Of a stretch of DNA of 64,000 nt, positions 40,801 to 52,800 are shown one piece after another (positions within the stretch are counted from its first letter, which is position 1; the number at the start of each line of letters is the position of its first letter). A program made the position numbers and the translations under genes. Origin of the DNA: Galbula dea (taxonomy: Eukaryota > Chordata > Aves > Piciformes > Galbulidae); NCBI GenBank assembly GCA_013399015.1, contig VWZX01006203.1, forward strand, positions 1,041,634 through 1,105,633, given 5' to 3'. Under the pieces are notes generated by a model. The model saw nothing but the letters and a program-made list of their open reading frames with translations, was not told the origin of the DNA and ran no database searches.

Positions 40801-43800
40801 TTATTTAGACCTTTCAGGTCAAAGGCAGAGCATTCCAATTACAGCTGGCTCCTGAAAGACTGGGCCAGTATCTCCAGCACTGCAAAAATCCCTTTTAGCT
40901 CCCTTCTTCTGGATCTCTTCTTCCTCTGCACACTGTGACAGACTGCTACTCCCAGTAGTCAAACAGGACTGGAGCTGAAGGAGACTTAACTCCTGCCAGA
41001 GTTTGAGCTGAGCTGCAGCAGGGTGACCTAGGAGGGTCCCAAGATGAACCTGAAGGTCTCCTTCTCAATCCCTGACAGATGTGCTGTTCAACCACAGCTT
41101 TTCAGGCAGATTAGGTGGAAGAGGCAAGCTGGGGTTGGCCTCAAAGTCACCTTGGCTGGAAGTCAGGCAGCTGCAGCACCAGGTTCCTCCAGGACAGATG
41201 GAGACATTTCCAGTGCCAATTAATGGGGGAACAGTTAAAGAGCTGTTAATCCTCACACTTCTGGGCACAATGTCCAGCTGTAGGCAAGACATCTATTTCC
41301 CAGTGGGACACCAGCACAGAACTAAAGCCATCAAGTGAAGGAGAATGTTCCTCTGCACCTAAGGAGACTGACATTTGCTAGGAAGAGAGAACAATCACTC
41401 CCGAGGAGCTACAGACATCACAAGAGATGACAGGAAGACATGGTCTGACACACACCAGCCCTCAGCACTGAGGCTGGAGAAGCAGTTCTGAGAGAGAGCA
41501 GCAAGTCAGAGCAGAGGCAAGCATCTGCTAGCATGAAAAAGCTGAAACAAAACCAGGGAGAGGCTGAAGAGAGAAAGCCAAGAGTTGTGCTGCACCTCTC
41601 TGGTAACCTATGTGCCAAAGCCAGCAGCTCTCCAACTGCCCACCTGAGCCTGGGACATGCTGAACAGGTCCTAGAGACATCTGATGGAGATGAGGACACA
41701 AATTTAGCTCAGGGTATTGATCCTATGTCACTTAATAAAGCTGCTTTGGTCACTATGTCTTTGTGGTAAGAGGCTGCTTGTGAGGAACAGCTACAGCTTC
41801 CACCTGAAGAGATGACAGCATCACACCTCAGTAACCACCCTCAGACACCCTTCCAGGCCCTTCACATCAACCAGAGCTCTGAAAGGGACTGCAAAACCTC
41901 TCCCTGGCTTCTCAAAAAGAGAACTACTTACTACTACCTGGTAGTAAGGTACCAAGGGGTTAATGAGCAGGCATGCAGCTCGTGGTTCAGGCCACATTCA
42001 GTGGCAATCCCTGCACAGCTAAGTGTCACTGGGAGCAAAGGGAATAAATTGGGCATCTCCTTCCACACTCCAGCTTTCCTCTCTGCAGAGCTGCCCCCAG
42101 CCCTGGCTGCTGCTTGTTCAGTAATTTCATGCTAGGCTGCCTGACAATGTGAGCATGGAAGCTCAATCTAAAACTGCACTTCCCAAATGTCACTTGTTTG
42201 GGAACACATGGCTGAACCCAAAATTGCTTTTAATATGAGAGTGGTGCCTGCTGGCACTGCTGTAGTTAAGGGTCTGTCAGAATTGCCAGGATAAACCTCA
42301 TTTGCTGGGCTGCAATACCATGACCATTTGCTTACAGAGAAGCCTGCTGGTACATGGGCACAGCAGACAAACAAGGGGCTCAGAGTTCCAAACCAAGGCT
42401 GCTGGGCTGGGTTTTGGAGTTGAAGACACTTCACACTCTTTGGAAGCCTCTTCTGGGGCTAGGTTTTCCTTCTTCCCACCCCTTTAAGTTCAGAAGAACT
42501 TCCCATGTCTTGACTCCCACTCCAGCCTCCTCCCAGCCCTCCATGCCTGCCACAGGCTCTGCTCTACAGCCCTGCTGGGCTAGGAGGAGATGAGAAACAC
42601 CAGCACAGGCTTCACCACTTCAACACTTGCTGAGGGACACAGAGGACAAGTTCCTGACTACTCAGCATGAGGATTTCTCTGTTGCAGAATCATTTCAGCT
42701 GCCACTGCTAGCAGGGCAGAGGTTTGGCTCCAGTGGCCCCTTGCACTTTGTGTCCTTTCTATTTCATGGCAGATTTCAGTTTGCTGTCTCATGGCACAGC
42801 CCCTAGCAGCCCCTCACAGGAGATGCTTTTGACACCAACTGTGGCTTCAGAAATGAAATCCTAAAACATCTTTCTTTGAGAAAAGGAGAGAGCTCAAATG
42901 CCAAACAGGTTGGCTACCAGTGGAGGTCTCCAAACTGTGGGGCTGGAGGAAAAAGAAGCAAAGCCAGACAATTCCCTTTGCAGGAAGCTGAGCCTCCCTT
43001 CCATGGGTTGAGCTTCTCCAATATTGATTATTGTACCACTGGAGAGCCAAAGACTGCCTGCAGCTGATGAGGAAGGATACAGAATACCAAAGAGGGGACA
43101 AAAGAGAAAGTCCTGTGGGGTGGCAACCACCTTCCCTTTGTGGTTGGGTTAATGATGTTCACTTCTGGAGAAGGAAAAATAGGGAGAGGGGGAGGTTTGG
43201 ATCTGGAATGCTGCAGTGCCAGGAACAGCACAAGCCTTCAGCAGCAAGAAGTGACTCACATGAGGCACAGAGCAGCCAGGGAGGGTGATTAACACACCAC
43301 TCATCACCACCAAAGAGAATGCTCTGCACCAACTTCCAGCTTGGCTCCAAAGTGGCTGAAAGCATTAGAGGAAAAAGGTGGAAGGTTCAAAAGGGCTCTG
43401 TGAAGGATCCCAAAGCTGAGAAGTGAAGGACACCGTTCACTCAGCATCTCCCTTCTGCTGCTCTCTGAATATAAACCTCTGTAAAGGAACAAGGGACATC
43501 ACTGTGCTGCTCCACAGGCTGAGACACAGAGCTGCCTGCAGCCCCTTTAGAACACAACTGGTTTTGTCCAGAAGCAAGCACCAGGATGGCATCTCAGCAT
43601 TACAGAAGGTACAGAGCTGTGCTAACAGAGGGAAAAATAAGTGAAGGCAATATTAGAAATGCTCTTCTAGAGTGAAACCCAAGTCTGCCTTTCTGGAGAG
43701 GAAGATCTCAGGCAATTTTCCATGCTAGCCCCTCTCTAATCATCTATCCTTTCCCCAAAGGCTGGGTGGAACTGATCCCCAATGGAAACACTGACAAGAT

Positions 43801-46800
43801 GCTGCTGAATCAGTTCTGAGACTGCAGGAGAATGCCCTGCCTCTGCAGTCCTGCCAGCCAGCACTGACTTCAGAGCTCTCAGAAGCAACAGAACACACAG
43901 GTCTGCCCTGATGAGAGACAGCCAAAGGCACTGCAGCATCACTCCCCTCTTCAAACTAAACTGAGTGCTCACATTTGAGAAACACAGGGATTTGCAGAAG
44001 GTTATTACCAAAGTCTTATTAAGGCTTGAAAGTATTTCTAGCTTATTCCTTCCCCTTCAGTGTGCACCTAATGGACTGGACTCAGGTCCAGCAGCCTCCT
44101 CACTCCCTGGGAAATGCACTTCAGATGCATCAGAAAACCAATCCTAACTTACTAGGCTCCAAACAAGCTCTTCCCCAGGTATGTGCAACATCTAGCACTT
44201 GACAAAGTCCTTCCTGTGCCCCCAAAGTGACACAACAGGCAGAAAGCATGAAAGAGCACACTGTCCAAACAACAGCATTTCCCATTCTGTTCTTTAGGGC
44301 AAGTCTCCCACTCTCAGTCCTTTGTATTTCATGAGCTAATGAACCTTCAGCCCAACAGGGAACCACCCCCAGCCCAACAGGAACCACCCCCAGCCCAACA
44401 GGGAACCCTCCTGGCCCAACAGGGAACCCCTCCAGCCCAACAGGAACCACCCCCAGCCCAACAGGAACCACCCCCAGCCCAACAGGGAACCCTCCTGGCC
44501 CAGCCCAACAGGCACCCACCTGTGTTGCCATTTTGCCATAGTCAATCCACCTCAAAGTGGCAAAGTTGGTAGACTCAGCACAGTTGAAGCCATGATTGAA
44601 GCCAGCATGGTAACCATAGGGAAAGGTAATCATGAACTCTCCAGCTTCCTGGGTGATCTGAAAGATAAAAGCAGAGACACCCATGGATCAGTTGACAGAG
44701 CAGCTGGAGAACAGAGACCTGTAAAGAAAGTTTCACTAGTTACATAGACTCATAGGATGCCCTGGGTTGGAAAGGACCCAACAAGGATCATCAAGTCCAA
44801 CTCCTGTCTCTGCACAGGACAACCCCAATGATCACCCCATGTGCCTGAGGGCCTTGTCCAGATGCTTCTGGAATTCTGACAGGCTTGGTGCTGTGACTGT
44901 GTCCCTGGGGAGCCTGTTCCAGGGCTCCAGCACCCTCTGGCTGAAGAACCTCTTCCCAATACCCAGCCTAACCCTTCCCTGCCACAGCTTCGTGCCATTC
45001 CCTCAGCTCCCATCCCTGGCCTCCAGAGAGCAGAGATCAGCTCCTGCCTCTCCACTTCCCCTCATTAGGAAGTCATAGACCACACTGAGGTCTCCTCTCA
45101 GCCTCCTCTTCCTCAGGCTGAACAAACCAAGTGACTTCAGCAGCTCCTCATACAGTTTCCCCTCTAGAACCTTCACATCTTCATGGCCTCCTCTGAACAC
45201 TCTTTCTCTCAGCTGGAGGCTAGGCAGCAGAGTCACTGCCAACTCTTGGCTAAACCTACCACAGTTTCAGGTTATCTGCAGAGACACTGAAGTATTTCTA
45301 GGAAGGAAAAAGGCAACAGATGGAAGGGGTCACAAAACCTGAATTATTTAGACTCTCAGGCTCCAGTTACCAAGAAGCTCCAAGGATGCAGCATTCCAAA
45401 GATTAACAAATCTCCAGATCATGACTACTTTAGCTCATGGAAGCCCAAATTTACACTCCTACCACCATGCTAGAGGAGCCAAGAAAACTGGATTTCACTC
45501 CTAACATGCACTCTGCCCTGCAAGGTCCTTCTGAAGTACCTTTCACTGCATTTATCTTCCCACTCACACCACTTTCACTCCTCAGAACTACAGCCCACCA
45601 CCACTGCATCCATTTAAGCAAAATTAAAGCAACCATAAGCATTATGGCCATTATTCATGCAAGGGTTAAAGCCTCCACAGATTACAGCTGTAATCAGAGG
45701 CCAATCAGTTTGTGATCCTTCCAGAAAATCCTCTTTTTACCTCTTAAGTAGAGAAGTTATTGGGGGGAGGGAAAGAAGTTTAACTGTTAGAGTATAGCAC
45801 AAAGATCCTAAGAGCAACTGGCAGTGACCTGAGGAGCAGGGAGCAACCCTTCCAGCCCAGCAAGCCTGTGACAGCACTTCCCTCCTAGGGATGAGGAAAG
45901 AGGCAGGATTTGACCTTCCCTGTCTTTCCAACCCAGAAGTGCTGACAGCCCTCTCACAGCAGTCACATGCCAATCAGCTCCATTTGGATTCCTTCCCACC
46001 AGCAGGAACTCACAACACAGCACTTCAAAGCCTGCAGAGATTCCAAAGCACTTAAAAACACAAGGATGGGTCTAAAGTGAAGCTCAAACATCTACCCACC
46101 TGGCTGGACTAACACCTGGACTTGCTAATGGCAAGCAGAATAACTTCCCAGAGAGAATAAACCCTGATAGGATCATGGAAGAAGCTTCTGCAGTTGTTTC
46201 TGGATGAGAGGAGCTGAGGTGCAGCCTGGACCAGCTCCATGGAGCAACCTCCCATCCATCCCCTCCATGAATCCAAGCTGAGTGGGAGATTGCTCACTTC
46301 CAAAGACAGAAAGGTTCTGTTTCTGTCAGGAGATCTGCATCCTGGTGTCTTCATTTCAAGCCCACAGTGGATGTCTCCTCCATGGCACTGCTGTCAACAT
46401 TATCCCTCCAATAAATGACAGAGCACTCAAGCTGATGGAGAGGCCATGCAGAAAAGTAATAACTACTGAAGGCAAGCCAGAGCAAACTGCCACTCATGGA
46501 GAAAGCCCCAAATTTACTGACTCCTGCAAGCTCTTGAGGAGTAAGTGGAGAAATCAATAGGGGATTACAGAAATACACATTTTTAATTATTAACAAGGCC
46601 TCCTATTGACCTGCTCCTTTTTTTTCCAGAGGTAAATACCACTCCAGAGAGGCAGAGTGAACAGTGCCTGTTCACTTCACTGGGAGCTGCCAGGGATTGA
46701 GATGAAGGGATCCTATCTCTGCCTCCAAAGACAAATGGCACATGTTCTGTCTTCCTGAATAACAGAGAGCCTCCTTCAGAAGAGCTCCTATTTCAGAACA

Positions 46801-49800
46801 GGAGGCATTCAGACACAGCCTGCTCAGACTGAAGAGATCTCCTCCTCCTTTTTTGCATTTAAAAACATCCTTCTGCTGAGTGCCAGAGAGAAGCAAATAG
46901 CTATCATCAAAAACACACATTCTGTAAGTCAGGATTAGGAATTCTATTTAAGTAACATGTTAATAACCCCTCTTGCTTTGGCTTTGACATGAATGTTGTC
47001 CTCTCTGTGTACACTACCCTCTCCTCTTCTATTGGAGGGGGAAATGGAGACACAAAAACCAGATTCTTAGCATTAAGATTCCTCCACATACTCAGCAGGA
47101 AGGAGACACCAGGCACTGATCTGCAGAACTCCTTCACATCACACATCAAAAAAGTCATGGTGGGAAGCCTGGCTAAGCAGGTAAAGACTTTTTACCAAGC
47201 AATAAATGAGGAACTCCCTTATTTAAATCACTTTGCATCCCATCCCACACCTACCACCACACAGCTCAGCAAAAGAGACTTGAGATGAGCTCAGAAGAAG
47301 TTTTCCTCTGCTGCCTTTGAACAAATCCTTTGCTTCCCTTGCTTGGTTGAGCAGCACTCAGTGCACAATTCAAAACCAAACCTGTACCAAGCTACTATTA
47401 TTCTGGGGGGAAAGATGCCCACCTACAACATCCAAACATTGCAAGTCCTCCAAGAACTTCCTTCAGCTCCTGGCCTCCAGCAGACCCAAGAGCACAGCCC
47501 CCACATGCTGCTAGGATGAACTGGCAGAAGTTCTTCCCCATTTCCCAGCCCTCTCTGCCTCTCACCAGAGGCCAAACTTCACTCCACCAGCTCCTGTGCA
47601 CCCAGAGGCACTTCTTCAGGGACTATTTGCAGCTGTGTTACAGAAGCAGTGCTTATTTGGACATTATTTGGGCTCTGCTCAGCCATTATTCCACCACTTA
47701 CAGCTTCTGCTTAAGACAACACTGCAAGGAAGCACTGCAGGCAGCAGCAAGGACACAGCACTCAAGTGCTGCTGAAGTAGAAAGAGGCAGAAGAAGAAGA
47801 AATCCTTAAAATTCACAGTTTGGGCCAATAAATAAGGATGAGTCAGACACTTTTCAGGAGCTTGCACTGGTTATAGATTCTCTACTCTTTCCTGAATATG
47901 GTTGGGCTAGAGAATGTCTTTTATCCTCTATCAAAAGTCATTTCTCAAAGAGGCATCTCTGCATTAAACTCCCATCCTCCAGTCCACACATCTCCTTCCT
48001 TCAAACACCCTCCTCACAAACTCAGATCCCACCATTAGATTTGCTTTTCACCCATCTGGAGCAGGGTTTCACACTTGGCAATGAGGTTCCACAGACAGAA
48101 TGACAAGAAAAATGGTTTGTTGCTCTCTCTGACCAGTTCAGTACCAACCAGTCCAAGCCTAGGCACTGCTACTGAACCAGAAGCACCACCCTGCTTCCTT
48201 CAAGTCTCCCCTGCACTGACAGCAAGCTCATCTGACAAGCCAAGATGATTACACTTCAAATTTCATTCATCACAGCCTTCCACTAGGAAAAATGAAACAG
48301 TCCCTAGAGCAGTAAATTGAATGAATTCATAAGGGTTTGATGCTATCAAAGAGCCAAGATCTTTTACTTCCATCTCCAAGAATCACCAGGCTCAACAAAT
48401 AGGTGTTACCCTTTGTCTCTGCTGGACTAACTCTAACAAAGCCATGCTTAAAAATGATAAATGATCAGAGCACAGAAGTTCTGACTTCACAAAAGATGGC
48501 CATAACATCTACAGATGAATGCAAAGGGGATGGGGAAGGATGAAACCAGTTTCAACAAGGCTTTCCTTGACACTCCCCACTAGAGTGAAAGAGTCCTGCT
48601 ATCTCTAACCCAATTCCTTCTCCCACATCCAAAGACACCCTTGCAGGACAGGCTCTGTGTGCTGCTAACACCCAGCAGCAGGAGCTGCTGGAGTCTGCAC
48701 AGATCTAAATCCCTGCTAAGCATGCTTGGCTGAGGAGATTTACTTCTTGCCAGAAGACTTTAAGAGTAAGCACATTAAAATGATCATCCCAAACAAACAT
48801 GACCCCTCCCCCCCCCTCCTCACTTCAAATAAGAGGACTTAAGGGATTCCTGGCTCCTTACTGGCTTGGCTTAGAACAAATGCTTACACAACAGAGAACC
48901 AGTATGGCTAACTCCAGTTCTGGGTTCATCCTGGATCCAGAATGTGTTCAAGAATTACCAAGGACTTCTGCTGCCTATGGATAAACCATGGCATCTGTGG
49001 GAAAGTCTGTCCCTCTCTGCTTGGAGAGGATCCCTAAGAGACACAGTTATAGTGAAAGCTACAAGTGCCTGAGCCAAGCCACAAATCCTCATCTACAGCA
49101 AAGCACCTGGCTCCAACCCTAGGAGACACTGGAGAGGGGAAGCAAAAATCACTCCCCAGGCCTGGGAATGAGTGGATTCCATCCAAAGGGGTGCTGGGGT
49201 TTGGGCAGGGTCCCTGCTGCTCTGTACCTACCCGGTCAAAGGGGATGCCGTACTTCTTCAGGATGGAGGGGGAGATGAGAGTCATCTTGTGACGTAGGAA
49301 AGCATCACATCCCTGAGAGCTTCCTGGGAAAAAGCCTGCAGAGACATCAGAAAGAGGAATATCACTCCAGGAATTGTACCCTTCCAGTCAATTAGCCCAG
49401 CAGAGACAAGCTGCCAACATGAGAACTTGCTGAAATCCTTCCGGTAGATCAAAGCAACAGGCACCCAGCTGAGGATGGCCAGAACCAGTACATCCCTCCT
49501 TCTTTAGAAAAGCACCTCAATTCTGGGACAACAACTTGCATGTTGAGGCAGGAAAGTCTAAATTCCATTAAAGTTGAAGCCCAGAATAGCCAGAGTTAGA
49601 AGGGACCTTCAAGAGCATCTAGTCCCAACCCCCCTGCCTGCCAGGGACACCTCCCACTAGAGCAGGTTGCTCAGGGCCCCAGCCAGCCTGGCCTTCAAAG
49701 CTTCCAGGGATGGAGCTTCCAAAGCCTCTCTGGGCAACCTGTGCCAGTGTCTAACCACCCAAACAGTGAAGAACTTCCTCCTGATATCCAATCTCAATCT

Positions 49801-52800
49801 CCCCTCCTCTAGTTGATACCCATGAGCTAAGTGATCTCTTGGGACTGAGAGCCAGCACTGAAGTCTCCTGTGCCTAGGAGTAAGTGCATTGGCCACAACC
49901 TCAGTAAAACCCTAGCAAATAAAGAAACAGAACTTGTGTGTCTCCAGTTTGGGCTAGTGCCTAACCCCTGGAGCCAGCCTCATCTGGAATATGGGGAAGG
50001 AAAAAGCACCAAGGATGCAGCACCTGCTCCCACCACTGCCATGGCCTTTGGACACCTTCTCTCCAGGGCTGCTGTATGACTCTGGGGAAAGCAATGCAAG
50101 TCCTAAGACTGCAGAGCTCTCTGCCCTACAAACCACCTCCTGAAGGGAAAAGATAAAAGCAGGAAGCAGCCTGCAGCTGTCAACATTAAAGAAATGAAAC
50201 AAAAGATAAGCATCCCAAGGCAGGGGACACTCATCCACTGGCCCCAGTGGTCACTAACACATCTGACAACCCAGCTGACTCAGCAGCTCAGCCCTGTGAA
50301 GTGTTAAATTCCACCACAGCAACAGGATCCACGCTGAGCTCCTGCCACCAGTCACAAACCACTTGAAAAATACTCAAAATGGGGTAAAAAACCTCAGCAA
50401 ACCCCTTGATGGCAGCACTCTGCTTCCAGAAATGTCAGTTCCATCAAGCCAAGCCCCATCTTCTTCCAGACTCATGTGTTCCACTCCAAGGGGGTGACTG
50501 AATAACAAATGGTGTTTAGAGGGTTTAAAACCCATCCCCACTTAGGCAAATAAATAACCCAAGCACTGGAAACCAAACTAATTGATGAGCCATAATGGAA
50601 AGGGGTTTCAGATAGGGAAAAGGATTACTGGAGTCCAGCTTTTCTTAGACTTTTTGGTCCTAAAAGCATTTCAATTAAAATGATGACTGTCTGCTACCCA
50701 GTCTGTCCTCCCTCTCTGCAGTTCCTCTTTTTAATGCACAGTTTAAGTGGCTCTCATTAAAGCTACTAATAAAGAAGCCCATTTGAAGTGATTAGCACCA
50801 ATAACATGGCAACAGATTAAGATTCTCTCCCTGGGCTCCCCAGCTCTCCCAGTGAGCCCATTTACAGCTCAGTTCTTCATTTGCCATATTAATTGCATAC
50901 TCATTTCTCCACAGTAAACTTCTTCACACTCCAGACCAGTGATGCACAGGCCAGGGAAGATGCTTCAGACAGCAATCCTGGGTCACTGGAGTTTCAAACC
51001 ATTGCCCAGCCCAACTGCCAAAAGGTGCCAAGCAACAGAAAAGTAAAATAAAGGCAAGATTCTCATTGATTTATTTCTGGTTTATCCACTGCCAACCATG
51101 GATGGGGCTCAGATGTTGACCAGATAGATCCAAAGAGCAAGAGACTGTGTGTTCTCTGGTGTGGTATTTCAGCTTCTACAGAACACAGGTCAGGTCATCT
51201 GGATTTCTTGACTTTTAATAGGTGCAAAAGGAACCTTTCTAAAAGCTGGCTAAGGACTAAATTAAGCTGCAGCTTTCAAAGGGAACATTTCTGAGCAGCA
51301 GTTGGCAGTATTGTTTGTATTTAGTGATCATGGCTCTCAGTGCACAGGAAACCAACACTGCCATGTCCCAGGACATTTAGTTGAGGCAGCAACCTGCTCT
51401 TAAGGCCAAAAAAGGCCAATGGTCTCCTGGGGTGCATGAAGAAGAATGTGACCAGCAGCAGGTTCAGGGAGGTTCTCCTCCTCCTCTACTCTGCTCTACT
51501 CAGCCCACAGCTGGAGTCCTGGCTCCACTTCTGGGCTCCCCAGGTCCAGAGAGACAAGGAACTGCTGGAGAGAGTCCAGCAGAGCCCAGGAAGATGCTGA
51601 GGGCACTGGAGCAGCTCTGGCAGGAGGAAAGGCTGAGAGCCCTGGGGCTGCTTAGCCTGGAGAAGAGCAGCCCCACAGGGGAGCTGCTCAATGCCCAGCA
51701 AGAGCTGAAGGCTGGGGGCAAGAGGCTGGGGCCAGACTCTGCTCACTGGTGCCCAGGGACAGGCCAAGGGGCACTGGGCACAGACTGGAAGCCAGGAGGT
51801 TCCAGCTGAGCAGGAGGAGAAGCTTGTTTGGTGTGAGGGTGTTAGAGCCCTGGCCCAGGCTTTGCAGAGAGGCTGTGGAGTCTCCTTGTGTGGAGAGATT
51901 GCCAAGGCAGCTGGAAGTGACCCTGGGCAAGCTGCTGTGGGTGCCCTGCTGGAGCAGGGGGGTTGGCCTGGCTGATCCCAGAGCTCTCTTCCAGCCCCCT
52001 CCCCTGCTGGGATCCTGTGATCCCCATTTCTTGTACATTTATCCTACAGAACCAGCTGCTGCCTTCACCACTCTCCCCGACTCCACTCAAGTACCCAACA
52101 GGCAGGAGAATGTCAGCCTGTCAGCAGGAAATGTCACAGCTATGAATTTGCCTCTTTTCTGGAAGAAACAGCATCAGAACTTTTCCATCAGAACACTTCC
52201 AGATTGCCCTGCCTTCTTCTGCTGCACTAACTTCCAACACCACATTTAAATCATTAAATCATGCCTCACTGAGGATGAAACACATAGATTTGGAGTTAAT
52301 TATTCTGGGACAGGAGCTTTTTTTAGCTGGGCAGCACCTTGAACATTTGCAAGTGAATGAAAATAGCACCAAAACCCAAGCACAACATCAACACATGAGA
52401 AAATAGTCACTTCTGCAGGCAGACACCTTCCCTGAAGCCTCCAGCATTCCCAGCTGGGAGAGAAGAGAAATGCCAAGGGGAGGAAGCTGAAGCCTGCAGC
52501 CACTGCCCATCTTGGGTGGGTGCTTACAGCCACCTTGGCAGGTCACCAGGCAAAGACCTTGCACCCAAGGTGTGTTCAGAGGCAGCTAAGGCTGGAGCCT
52601 TAGGTCAAAAATGCACAGTCTGGAAGCCAGGAGGTTCCAGCTGAGCAGGAAGAGAAGCTTGTTTGGTGTGAGGGTGTTGGAGCCCTGGTGGTGGAGGTTT
52701 AGCATAGCTCCAGCTAGCCTTCACTTTTTCTCCCCTCTTTTCATTTCCCCTCCCCTCCTTCTTCCCCCCTCCCCTTTTTCCTGCCCTTTCTTTTCCCTCC

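Larger units (their letters stand above)
30572..44519 (-). other. KDM4B: KDM4B large intron, 13.9 kb
   Basis: The largest complete intron in the window. It holds CR1 fragments at 31694, 33014, 35165, 36279, 36955 and 38045, an (AG) repeat of about 21 units (31844-31886), a 40-bp duplication (34045-34110) and a 21-bp-unit minisatellite on the donor (44344-44516). I found no exon or other gene between 37200 and 44340, including no recognisable repeat between about 38230 and 44340. Confidence 0.85.

Noticed and set aside
51381..51809. ORF of 142 codons resembling a protein family repeated many times in the window
   Set aside because: It is the CR1 3' end; the same peptide pieces appear at every young CR1 copy.
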